Shown here: one piece after another, positions 8,691 through 17,975 of the stretch
Layout of the letters: every line of letters starts with the position of its first letter
Numbering within the stretch: position 1 is the stretch's first letter
Assembly: GCA_018136815.1 (NCBI GenBank)
Contig: JADDIW010000035.1
Coordinates: forward strand, 1 to 24,931
Length of the DNA stretch: 24,931 nt
Direction: 5' to 3'
DNA from: Isochrysis galbana
Taxonomy: Eukaryota; Haptophyta; Isochrysidales; Isochrysidaceae
Position numbers and translations under genes: made by a program
Notes under the pieces: generated by a model
Database searches by the model: none
What the model was told of the DNA's origin: nothing
Seen by the model: the letters and a program-made list of their open reading frames with translations, nothing else

Positions 8691-9015
8691 TAATAGATAA
8701 GAGAGAGGTGTACGAACGAGAATAAATTTGAGCCATAGTGAGTGACCGGACTAAATATATAACGGCAACGGCCGGAGGCGACGGACTGCACGCCGAGGGA
8801 AAGAACCTGGCGCGCGGGGGGGGGGGGGGGGGGCAAGGGAGCGAGGGCACGGCGGGGCAGCATGGGAGGGCGCGTGGCCGATCTCGGAGCGCAGATCGCG
8901 TCCTTTCCATCGCGGAGCGCGGAGCGCGGAGAGAGGAGAGACCCCCCACAGGATATCCTGGGACCGGAGAATGTTTTGGACGAATCTTCCCTCCGCCGGC
9001 CGAGGAGAGGAGGAC

Positions 9016-9822
<807 letters not shown>

Positions 9823-9850
9823 GACGGTATGACGGTGACGGTGCGACGGT
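9823..9850. repeat. four GACGGT words upstream of the dioxygenase gene
   Basis: GACGGT occurs at 9823, 9831, 9837 and 9845 within 28 bp, about 90 bp before the preferred ATG at 9936 and just before the upstream in-frame ATG at 9855. Clustered copies near a start could be a factor-binding site, but simple-sequence slippage is equally possible. Confidence 0.5.
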
Positions 9851-9935
9851 AACGTTGACATCACCCATCGGGAATAGTAACCCCTACAAAACAACTCAGG
9901 TCAAACAGTCCTCTTTTTGTCGTGGGGCGTCTACG

Positions 9936-10859
9936 ATGGGACGGCCGCCACCGGTGGGCACGCGTACTCCTGCCGCCGTGAGCGAGGCAGTGGAGGAGCT
10001 GCGCACGGAGCAGGTGCTACTGTACGAGCCCTCACACTTCTCTCTCGTGCAGTCCGCCGCCGCCCTCCTCGAGTGCGCTGAGGGAGAGGCGCTGAGTCAG
10101 GTACACACTCGGCCGCTGCCCTCAGCACCGCCGCTCTGCCCCACGCTCCACCACGCCTTCCGGTTGGGCGGCAGGAAGGTGCCCGGGAAGTGGCGCGCGG
10201 TAATGGGTCCGCAACGCAACAGGAAAGTGCTACAACGCCTATGGGCATCTGAACAGTACCGGCGGTGGCTCGAGAGCTATGACGAGTGGGTCCGTGCTGT
10301 GGTGCTGCCTGCAGTGGGCGAGAGCATTTACTACCAGCGGCCGCCGACACTGCGCGTCGCGATGCCTAGCCATGCCGCAACGATCGGCGTGCATCGAGAC
10401 ATTGACTACGATAATCATCATGCTGCTGAGATCAACTTCTGGTGCCCGCTGACACCTGTTCTTGGCTCCAGCGCGCTACACCTCGAAACAGCTCCCAATG
10501 CGGGCGACTTTCGGCCTGTGCCCCTCAACGTGGGGCAAGTGCTCCGCTTCAATGGGTCGCTCTGCCGACATTTCACCGTACCCAATCAAACCGATGCCAC
10601 GCGCGTCTCTTTCGATCTGCGTTGTATTCCTGTCTCCGCCCTTGCAGAGGACGAGGCACCACAGTTCATTGGTGACTACAAATGTGAACTAATGACATTT
10701 GGCGGGAGCCTGCCGTCCAAGGAGCAGCAGCCATCACCACGGGTCAGGGTGACGATCACGCCAATTTGGAGAGCGGTGGCAAAGGGTCCTCCCATATTGC
10801 GAACTGCAGTTGCAGTGTCTGCTTTTGATAAGTCACTAGATGAGACAATCTGTTTATGA
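9936..10859 (+). CDS. StrG-like 2-oxoglutarate/Fe(II)-dependent dioxygenase
   Basis: Predicted 307 aa from ATG at 9936 (TCTACGATGGGACGG). The frame stays open to an earlier ATG at 9855, which would add 27 Ser/Thr/Lys-rich residues. Numbering from 9855, the iron-binding motif is H180-x-D182 in ATIGVHRDIDYDNHHAAEIN. The distal histidine is H239 in CRHF, and R250 in TRVSFDLR should bind 2-oxoglutarate. The pattern HxDxDYxxHxxxEINFWCPLT...CxHxxxxNxTxxTRVSFD matches the StrG-type dioxygenases first noted in streptomycin clusters; their substrates are mostly unknown. All metal and cosubstrate residues are present. There is no signal peptide, no membrane segment and no intron, so transfer or a retrocopy is possible. 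The weakly conserved C-terminal 60 residues have no assigned role. Confidence 0.85.
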   Translation: MGRPPPVGTRTPAAVSEAVEELRTEQVLLYEPSHFSLVQSAAALLECAEGEALSQVHTRPLPSAPPLCPTLHHAFRLGGRKVPGKWRAVMGPQRNRKVLQRLWASEQYRRWLESYDEWVRAVVLPAVGESIYYQRPPTLRVAMPSHAATIGVHRDIDYDNHHAAEINFWCPLTPVLGSSALHLETAPNAGDFRPVPLNVGQVLRFNGSLCRHFTVPNQTDATRVSFDLRCIPVSALAEDEAPQFIGDYKCELMTFGGSLPSKEQQPSPRVRVTITPIWRAVAKGPPILRTAVAVSAFDKSLDETICL

Positions 10860-11246
10860 GAGCTTGACGAGGTATTGAGAGGTTCATTTTCATGCGAGGG
10901 ACAAATATTAAATTAAAATAATCAAATTCTTAATAGTCTCACCGCACACTAATCTTATGATTGGTCGCCATGGAGGGGGGCCTCGCGACCCCCCCACTCT
11001 CTCGACTCCCCTCATGGGGGGCGAGAACCATCCACCCCCCTGCGATGCCTCTTGGCATGTAGGGGGGACTCACCCAGACTGCCCAGACTCTCTCTGAGAG
11101 TCGGGCACAGATCGCACGCCCTGGCCCGCGTTGGCCTACTTCTCGCTCTGACCAACTCCTCCTCCCCCTGGGCCCCCCTCATCAGGAGCCCCCAGCCAGC
11201 TCTAGTCAACCTGCTAACAGGCAGTGCCCCCTCCCCTCGGTAGCAC
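10860..11246. other. spacer with G6/C7-type inverted tracts, leading into gypsy fragment
   Basis: A short AT-rich 3' flank of the dioxygenase gene (10900-10965) gives way to alternating G- and C-homopolymer tracts (ATGGAGGGGGG, ACCCCCCCAC, ATGGGGGGCG, CACCCCCCTG) between about 10970 and 11075 that could fold back. The Pro/Ser-rich frame from about 11050 may be decayed gypsy Pol, but no motif can be identified. Confidence 0.4.
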
Positions 11247-11540
11247 TTGGGCCCTCTCCCTCTCACCGTGGAGGCTATCGATCGTCTCTCGCGAGGCCAA
11301 GGTTCCAGGGACTCGCTCTTTTTGTGCCTCCTGGACCTGGCCTCTGGCTTTTGGTGCATGCCGATCAAAGAGTCGGACAAGCCTATCACGGCTTTCCGCA
11401 CTCCTCGGCAGAGAAGATACGAGTTCAACTACTTACCGTTCGGCGTGCAGTCCGGCCCCTCGTACAGTGCCGCCTCATGGACGCCGTTCTCCAAGGCCTC
11501 GCTTGGACTGTCGCCCCCGTCGGATCGTCCGTAGGGCCAG
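11247..11540 (+). pseudogene. Ty3/gypsy reverse transcriptase fragment, truncated and frameshifted
   Basis: Translation shows LFLCLLDLASGFWCMPIKES, DKPITAFRTP and YEFNYLPFGVQSGPS. This is the palm-domain start of a Ty3/gypsy RT, with the first catalytic Asp in LDLASGFW and the LPFG motif. After about 11458 the frame moves by one: RLMDAVLQGLAWTVAPV continues in the other frame. The YxDD motif and everything beyond are missing because homology stops at about 11535, where an AT-rich sequence begins. It is a dead fragment of a retrotransposon. Confidence 0.88.
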
Positions 11541-11747
11541 GCCAGGATTTCGGAAATTTTTTTCGAAATTTGGGCAACTATTTCTTGTACGTGGTCATTT
11601 CGTTCAAAATTTCGCGAAATATAGGTACTTTGGGAGGGGGCGAGGAGAATACCGAGGGGGGGGGGGGGTAATACATTGGGGGGGGGGCGCGTGGGAGCGG
11701 GAAGTGGGAGGCGGGAAGCGGAGAAAGGGGGGCACGAGCCAGCGCTC
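11541..11747. other. AT-rich insertion-like patch then poly-G spacer
   Basis: GGCCAGGCCAGG is followed by TTCGGAAATTTTTTTCGAAA and, 50 bp later, AAAATTTCGCGAAATAT. These short inverted A/T words could pair (11557-11574 with 11609-11622). Poly-G runs at about 11657-11667 and 11680-11689 follow. The patch separates the gypsy fragment from the copia fragment. Confidence 0.4.
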
Positions 11748-12290
11748 ATGCCCCAAGGTCCGGCCCATGCTGGTGGCAACACGCAGGCCACGGTGACGAT
11801 AGAGAGTGAGAGCGAGGGCGACAGCCGAAGGTTCATCTCAGTGACGGCCACGAGCTCGTCGTCGACGTCCACGTCCGCCACTGCCACTGCAACGGCGTGC
11901 ATGCGATGGCGAGAGCTGTTCGCCTCTGCACGCGCGGAACGAGGCGAGCAGGAGCAAGAGCCGGAGCAAGAACGGGAAAAATGGTCGGCGACCGAGGAAT
12001 GCGAGGAAGAGCAGGATGAGGTGGCTCGGGCTGTGAGGACACAGACTCTCGCGCGCATCCATCGCCGTCGCAAGATGAAGTTGAAGCCGCCGGCGGGCAA
12101 GCGCGGACGCCAGATGGCACCGCGCCAAAGCGTAGAGCCCAAAGTATCCCCCCATGGGCGAACTAAGTATAAACTTAGTTCCCAGCCCGCCATTCCATCA
12201 CTTCCGGCCATCTTCGCCGCGCCTTCCGCCGCCCGTTTCCCTTCCGTATCATCGCATATCGAGCCAGTGGTCATGCTCGATCCGTCACCC
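11748..12290 (+). pseudogene. gag-like N-terminal region of a retroelement (degenerate)
   Basis: The open frame from ATG at 11748 encodes Ser/Thr/Ala-rich sequence, then Glu/Gln-rich sequence (EQEQEPEQEREKW), then a basic patch (RIHRRRKMKLKPPAGKRGR). It ends with PAIPSLPAIFAAPSAARFPS and HIEPVVMLDPS. That last portion (12181-12286) is matched at protein level at 23836-23940 on the other strand, where a further gag-like block follows. Here the homology breaks at GATCCGTCAC and poly-C takes over, so the gag-like part and the pol part in the next entry are probably joined by deletion. No CCHC zinc knuckle is seen. A retroelement gag assignment is inferred from position. Confidence 0.5.
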
Positions 12291-12339
12291 CCCCCTCCCC
12301 CGGTGGTTCGTTCCCCCCTTCCCCCTACGCCTACCGGGC

Positions 12340-13242
12340 TGGCGGCCTCTCACCCTCACCCTGCCCCAGAAAATCGTCGAGGCCGCCCGCCAACACCTTC
12401 CCGAGCTCCTCGACGGCCAGCCGCTTCCCCCCCTGCCCTCCGGCAAAAGACTCAACACCATGGCCGACGCTCTCACCCTCGCCCCTCGCAGCTCCCGCCC
12501 TCTCTCCCCCCTTCAAGTCCGCACCCAACAACTCCTCGGCTCGCTCAAATTCATCGAGCTCCTCCATCCCCGTCTTTCCCTCATCATCCATCGCCTCTCC
12601 TGCGTCATGTCCTCGCCGCCACCCGAGGCCTACGACGTTGCACGCGCCGCCCTCGCCACCGCCTTCGCCGAGCGCGACGTCGGCATCACCTACGGTGGCA
12701 TAACTCTCTCCACTTCGCCTCGCTTCTCGGCCGCCATCGCCGCTCACGTCGACCTCTCCGAGCCCGCCCCAGCCACACTCGAGGCCCTCGCCGACGCCAC
12801 TTGGGGCGACCGCAACCTCTACGGCATCCTCCTCACCTTCGGCGGCGGCGCCATCCTCCATCAGACCAAGAAGCTGGCGCTCCTCGTCGACTCCTCCATG
12901 GAGGCCGAAGGCATCGCCTCCTCCAAGGCCGGCGAGTGCGTCTCGTACGCCCGCGAAGTGCTTCGAGCCCTCGGTGTCCCACTCGACGCTCCCACTCTCG
13001 TCGGCACGGACAACCTAGCCAACATGCGAGTGGGCTCCCTCCGCTCCGCACCCACCCGGGCTCGCCACTCCATGCGCCGCTACCACGCTCTCCTTCAGCG
13101 TGTAGCCGCCGGCGAAGTCGCTCTCCGCCACGTCAACACCGAGCACATGGCAGCCGACTTCCTCACGAAATGGCTCCCCAAGAAGAAAGTCGACGCCTGC
13201 GTCCGCTACGCCACCAATTCGTGGGCACATGTCGCAGCCTGA
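12340..13242 (+). pseudogene. Ty1/copia Pol C-terminus: end of RT and complete RNase H
   Basis: The frame (open from 12154, recognisable from about 12360) gives QLLGSLKFIELLHPRLSLII and GITYGG, the RT connection region of copia Pol. RNase H follows: ADATWGDRNLYG, GGGAILHQTKK, LLVDSSMEAEGIASSKAGE, TDNLANM, ALRHVNTEHMAADFLTK. All four expected acidic residues are visible: Asp in DATW, Glu in SMEAE, Asp in TDN and Asp in AADFLTK. The stop is at 13240-13242. The frame is intact for about 300 codons, but integrase and most of RT, including YVDD, are absent. The element is therefore defective although its remaining frame has not decayed. It could be recent or domesticated; I favour a recent deletion. 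Confidence 0.87.
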
Positions 13243-13306
13243 CAGCCCTTCTCCCTCCCCCTTTCCCTCCTTCGCACTGCTCGCTCCCCCGGTCTCCGTT
13301 TCTCGC

Positions 13307-13420
13307 AGTGGGGGGGGTGTTGCGGGTAAGGGGGAGCATTCCACGCGACGCGCTCTATTCTTGGAGCGTGTCTCGGGAACACTCTCCCCATCATGCGGTG
13401 CACTCTATTCTAAGAGCGCC
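13307..13420 (+). repeat. candidate polypurine tract and 3' LTR start of the copia element
   Basis: AGTGGGGGGGG (13307-13317) sits 65 bp after the Pol stop and is directly followed by TGTTGCGGGTAAGG, as expected for a polypurine tract next to a TG LTR end. Inside are two related words exactly 50 bp apart: CGCTCTATTCTTGGAGCG (13351-13368) and CACTCTATTCTAAGAGCG (13401-13418). The LTR's right end cannot be set because the 5' LTR is not in the window. Confidence 0.5.
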
Positions 13421-14501
13421 CCCTCCCCTTTCCCGCCCCCGCTCTTAGCCCCCTTCCCTCTCTTCTCTTCCTCCCTGGTTCCCTCGCATGCAGCTCCAGC
13501 CTGGATCTCCTAAAAAAAACTTCTTAATAATCTCGCCGCGCGCGCGACCCTGCACAGCCTCCCTGCAGCCACGCCCGCTTTCCTTACCACCCCTCCACCT
13601 GCCTTGCGGCGCGTCCCCTCGTGCTCTACCTAGGGGCTGGGTGAAGTAGGTTTCCAGTGGCAGACGGTGTGTACCACCGGTCCCCGACGGCTTATCGCTC
13701 TCCTTCCTTCTTCGCCGCCGGGCTACCGGTTTCATCCTAGTCCTTTTTGCGCCGGGTGCCGGGCGTCTGATGTCCGGTGTGTCTGCTGTGGGTGCCAATC
13801 TCCTTCCCTTCCTCCTATGCAACCCCAGCGGTTCCTTTTGTTTTCCCCGCCCGACGAGGCTCGGAGTCCCGTGCGCTCGCCCCACGCTTCGCCCCTCCGA
13901 CGTCCGCCCCCCCCCCCTTCTTTTCATTAGACTTTCCCTTGTTTCTCGAGTTTCCCGTGTCCCCTTCCCGGTACTCTCTCTTAGTTTGCCTGTCTCTTGT
14001 TTCTGGCGCGCTCGCTCGGAAGCAGTCCCCCGTGTCTACCCCTCGTGTGCTCCACCCCGTCTCGCTCGCTGTCATGTTCCCCGACCCCTCTGTCGTGCCA
14101 TGTAATAGGACCTCTGAGACCGCTCCCGCGTCGCTGTCACGCTCCCCTTCTCCCTCCATCCATCACACTGCTCAAGCCCAAGCACAACCGCAAGCACCTC
14201 ACACATTCACCAGCACAGCCACTCCCTTGCTACTTCGCACACCACACGCTCAGATCGTGGGGTATTGTATTTTAGCTTGATCGTTCGTCTAGCCCGGAAC
14301 GCCCCCTGACCAAGCGACTACAAGTTGCCGATTGCAGCATAGGCCTAAACTATTTTGACGAAAATGAGCCTGCGTTCACCACGGGCACCTCACGTCGAGG
14401 GAATGAATCCAAATAAATAGGGGTACAAATAAAGACGCGGTGCGCCAACTCCAAGTCTGCGGCGTAGATTGTAGCTCAAAGATTGAAGGAAGGGTCCTCT
14501 T
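13421..14501. other. long pyrimidine-rich non-coding stretch
   Basis: It contains probable remaining LTR/3' flank of the copia element, with an A-rich patch CCTAAAAAAAACTTCTTAATAA at about 13509-13530 and a poly-C run at about 13908-13918. From 13700 to 14280 it is C/T-rich with several overlapping Ser/Pro/Arg-rich open frames, none with a recognisable domain. The segment 14282-14501 is the 3' flank of the SET/P4H gene. Confidence 0.5.
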
Positions 14502-17274
14502 TCACGCGTCGCCATCGGCGAAAAATATGGCCCAGTGCTGCATGAACATGAGAAAATCCTCGAGCTTCTCGGGGTAGATGCCCATTCGCCAAAAGGGACC
14601 CGCCAAGGAATCCCCGTTGGACGATTCCCATTCCAGACACGATTCCACCGCCGGCGGCTCGGTGCTAAAGAACATCACCAAGGCAAAGCGCTCCCCCTTC
14701 GTTACCGGGCCGACGCGGTGCGGATTTTCCCACCCAGACGAGAAGAGCATCGCCTGCCCGCGAGTCGGGGAGATTGTTTGTACGGATGACAACGCGCCGG
14801 GAGGTGGAGAGGTCACCACTTGCACTGAGTTTTCTTCAGGTGTCGGACGGCCGAAAGTGAGATCACCGCCCTCGAAATCGGCCTTTGGTGAGAGGTAGAG
14901 GATGGCAGGGTAGTGGAAGCAGCCGTACGACGACTCGTCGACATGCAACTACGTAACGCACACAGGGAGAGCACGGCGTTGAGAGATGAAAGCGCACTGC
15001 CCTGCGGAGCGCGTTTCCGGCACGTGTGTGTATGCATGATCTGCCACTAGTCTGCCTACTAACCTGGGTGTAATCAAGCACATCGGTCTTCGCCGTGATC
15101 CTTGATAGAAAAACCTGCCTCGGTGCCAGATCCCGCAGCTCGAGGCCGTACTCCATGGCGACGGCCCTGCGGCACCGCTCGACAAGCCGCAACATCCGCA
15201 GGTGAAGAGGAAGCTCGCCGCTCGCGGCCGTCGCCTTGAGGTAGAGGTTGAATGGATGGGGCACGTCGCCGGGCGGCAGCAACGGGCGAGCGAGGCTGAC
15301 GATGCGCGCGCACTCGGTAGGTGAGGCAAGCCGGTCGAAGAGCACGCGCGAGCAGCAGTCGGTACACTTGCCCTCGCCACCAGAGCATAGGCGTCCCTGC
15401 ATGGTCTGCAGCGAGACGAGCTCGTCGTCGTAGAGGCGTGCACCCGAGACATCCTCAGCCGGACGCAGGCACGTCACGTTGGTGCGGAGGACGCCCATCG
15501 TGGGGAGAGCAGCACGCATACACACCTCGTCATCCGCCACCGCTGCTCGCATCTGACGCAACACCTCAATCTGCGCCGCTTCAGCGCCGGCACCCGCGCC
15601 CGCGGCCACCGTGCGCGCCGCCTCGGCCGCCGCCTCGGCCGCCGCCACCGCGGCCTCGGCTGCGGCTGCGGCGGAGCGCAACTGGCACACGACGGCTTCT
15701 GCCCCCGCCGCAGCTTCCCTTGCCGATGTCCTAGCGCCCTGCGCGACTTTCGCCGCCATCTGTGCGGCTGAGGCTTCCGCCGCCGCCTGCGCGGCGGAGG
15801 CCTTGGCGCCTCGTGCAGCCTCGGTCGCCGCCGTAGCGGCGTCCCGCTTGGTCGTCTTGCCGGCCGGAGTCCTGCCGCCCACCGTAGCGGCCTCGGCGGT
15901 CTCGGCTACAGCCGCCGCCGAGGCTCCCTCCGCCGCCTTCGCCGCCGCCTGCGCGGCCGAGGCCTCCTCCTCCACCTGCTCAGCTGACGTATGGGAGCCT
16001 TGCGCGGAAGAGGCCGAAACTCTCATGGCGCTTGCATTCTCCGAGTCGCTGGCCGGAGTCGTGGCGTCTTCCGCAGCGGCCGCAGCCGCAGCCAAAGCAG
16101 CAGCCTCGGCCACCTCGGCTGCAACGCCGGCCTCCGCCGCCGCCTCGGCCGCCACCGCCTCCAACCCCTCCGCCGCATCAGCTTCAAGTGCGGCCAGCTC
16201 CGCTTTGGCGACCGCGACGCGTGCGCCCGCCTCGGCCTCGGCCACCACTGCTGCTGCCTTAGCACCGAGTGACGCTGCCTTGGCCGCCGTCGAGCCGGTG
16301 CGAGCGGCTCGCTCCACCGCCCGTGCAAGCTCTTGCGATGCCGCCTCGGCTTGCACGGCCGCCACTTCGGTCGCAGTGCCGTACGAGGGGTCAGTACCCG
16401 GCGCTTCGGCGAAGCCATAGTCCAGCAGCAGCCCCCCTGAGCCGCCCTCGGCCGCCCCTGCGTACTCGATGAGCACACGCTCCCCGGCACACAAGTTGGA
16501 GCGTGCGCACAGCACTGTCATCCCGTCGTCCATGATGAGCACGGGCGGCGCCTCCGCCCCCTCGTTAGCGCCGCCGCACTTGTCTCCCTCCAAGGCGCCG
16601 ACACACTCCTCCCGCAGAAGCGCCTGCTCGTCGGCGCGCATGTGGTTGGCGAGATCGAAGAACGGGACGAGCGCGAGAGCGGGTGAGCCGTCGTCGGCAA
16701 TGAAGGCAAGAGAGCGTGAGCGGACTACGCTCTCCGCCCAAAGGAAGAGCTCGACGCTCGGCGGATTGGCCACGCTGAACGGCCGCTCAGAGGCGGAAGC
16801 GGCAGTGGTGACGCGCGATATGCTCGTCTCGACGCTCCGCTGCTGCTGACGCACGCGCTCGATCAGCTGGCTTGGCATCCGCGCAAGCTCCTGCTCGGTC
16901 CAGTCGGCAAGCAGAGGTATCTCCGTAGGAAGCGTGCGCAAGTAGCACTCAAATTCGCTCCGCTCGACGCGTATGTACTCTTCGACCAGCCGGAGCATAA
17001 GCGCCTCGTGTGCCTTGAGCCCTCCCGACGCTCGCGCGTGCAGAGTGCATCGCCGCGGTACAGCGAGCAGCGGCTCACCCGCCGCGACCGCCCGCCGCAC
17101 GCAAAGGCCTCTCCCGCCGCCATCTGTATTTCCTTCCTCCACTGCGAGCGCGTCAGACACGAAGCCTCCACTGGCGCCGATCCACTCTCTCAGCCGCATG
17201 TACGGCCCCAAGCAGAGCGAGGCCACGAGGGTGGGCAGCAGAGCTAGCAGGAGAAGGGGGGAGACTGGCCGCAT
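14502..17274 (-). CDS. SET-domain / alanine-rich coil / prolyl 4-hydroxylase fusion protein
   Basis: Exon 1 is 17274-15064 (737 codons) and exon 2 is 14948-14502; a 115 bp phase-0 intron has a GTTAGT donor and GTAG acceptor, giving 885 aa. Residues 1-21 (MRPVSPLLLLALLPTLVASL) form a signal peptide or targeting sequence. Residues about 54-290 are an LSMT/SETD3-type SET domain: GRGLCVRRAVAAGE, VPFFDLANH (D207, N210, H211), RSNLCAGERVLIEYAG (Y271) and LLLDYGF (Y286). Residues about 302-583 are Ala/Glu/Lys-rich helix with little else. Residues about 626-830 are a prolyl-4-hydroxylase-like dioxygenase: H739-x-D741 in LHVDES, FEGGDLTF, and PHRVGPVTKGERFAL with distal H814. R824 occupies the position that usually binds 2-oxoglutarate through Lys. 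A CTDC cysteine cluster lies at about 637-641. The ATG is the first after the GA-rich leader. Predicted activities are Lys methylation of a substrate, and prolyl hydroxylation in the secretory pathway or an organelle. The fusion itself is unfamiliar to me. Confidence 0.87.
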
Positions 17275-17477
17275 GAGGAGGGGGGGAGGGGGGGGAGCAG
17301 GGAGAACGAGAGAGCGAGGAGGCAAAGATGGACGAGAGGGGGGGCGTGAGGAGTGGCGGGAGAGAGGGCGGGGAAAGGGGAGGGGGCGGCGGGGAGCGCG
17401 GGAGCGCGGGAAGAGAGAAGGGGGGGGGAGGGGGGGGAGAGAGAGAGAGAGAGAGAGTTGAGAGAGAGAGAGAGAGA

Positions 17478-17510
<33 letters not shown>

Positions 17511-17525
17511 CGATTGGGAGGCAAG
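17275..17525. repeat. GA-rich tract upstream of the SET/P4H gene
   Basis: On the plus strand this is G/A-rich with poly-G runs and (GA)n from about 17437 to 17510; on the gene's strand it is a pyrimidine-rich 5' leader or promoter. The gene's frame stays open through it to about 17529 but would encode only Ser/Leu/Pro/Arg repeats, so the start is placed at 17274. Comparable CT-rich stretches lie upstream of the phosphatase gene and GA-rich ones before the eIF3h gene. Confidence 0.8.
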
Positions 17526-17794
17526 ACAATATTGTAGAAGAGAAAAAGGGGAAGAAAGAGGTTCAGAAGAGAGAGGTAAGGGAAGGAAGGCGTCAGGAGA
17601 TGGATGGGGAGTAGATAGAGGCGATATGTTAAAGTCGACAACTCAGGTTAAAACGTTAAAACATAAGCCTGTTTTGTATTTGGTACGGGTATGGGGTAAT
17701 AAGGTAAAATAAACACGCCTTGCTAGTTTACTTTACGTTATCCTCTCTGTTCCTCTTCTCTCTCTTCTCTCTTTGTACCTCCCGCTCTCTACTT
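17526..17794. other. intergenic
   Basis: No gene is seen. It has an AT-rich patch around 17630-17715 and a GTATTTGGTACGGG word resembling the MITE subrepeat at 4750. Confidence 0.4.
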
Positions 17795-17844
17795 GCTATC
17801 CATCTCCTCTGCTTGCCGACTGGACCGAGCAGGAGATGGATAGC
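17795..17844. repeat. 14 bp perfect inverted repeat with 22-base loop
   Basis: GCTATCCATCTCCT (17795-17808) pairs exactly with AGGAGATGGATAGC (17831-17844). The loop adds a partial CTGCTT/GAGCAG pairing, so a longer stem with a bulge is possible. It lies just before a poly-G run and the 18 bp tandem array. Confidence 0.8.
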
Positions 17845-17885
17845 ACGCCTGCACACACCGCCGGGGGGGGGGGGGGCGGACTTCA

Positions 17886-17975
17886 GGGAACTGCTCAACT
17901 TCAAGGAACTGCTCAACCTTAGGGAACTGCTCAACTTCGGGGAACTGCTCAACTTCAGGGAACTGCTCAACTGCA
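17886..17975. repeat. 18 bp tandem repeat, five units
   Basis: The unit is GGGAACTGCTCAACTTCA. The five units at 17886, 17904, 17922, 17940 and 17958 differ by one to three bases. A partial degenerate unit (TAGAAACTGCTCACC) follows at about 17991. Because the unit is a multiple of three, each frame reads as a hexapeptide repeat, for example F-R-E-L-L-N on the plus strand and L-S-S-S-L-K on the minus strand. The surrounding frames do not look like a gene. Confidence 0.93.

Noticed and set aside
9855..9935. Upstream start of the dioxygenase
   Set aside because: Possible, but the extra 27 residues are biased and the ATG at 9936 begins the better-conserved part; kept as an alternative in the entry.
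11676..13448. Single 590-codon gene
   Set aside because: After about 12290 this frame is out of register with the recognisable copia RNase H, which lies in another frame; only its first part is taken as gag-like.
13770..14280. Ser/Pro/Arg-rich overlapping frames
   Set aside because: All three frames are open from pyrimidine bias; no motif or splice-supported model.
15611..16420. 269-codon Ala-rich plus-strand frame
   Set aside because: It is the antisense shadow of the SET/P4H gene's alanine-rich linker.
17886..17975. CRISPR-like array
   Set aside because: The 18 bp units are contiguous with no spacers, and the genome is eukaryotic; a simple tandem repeat fits.
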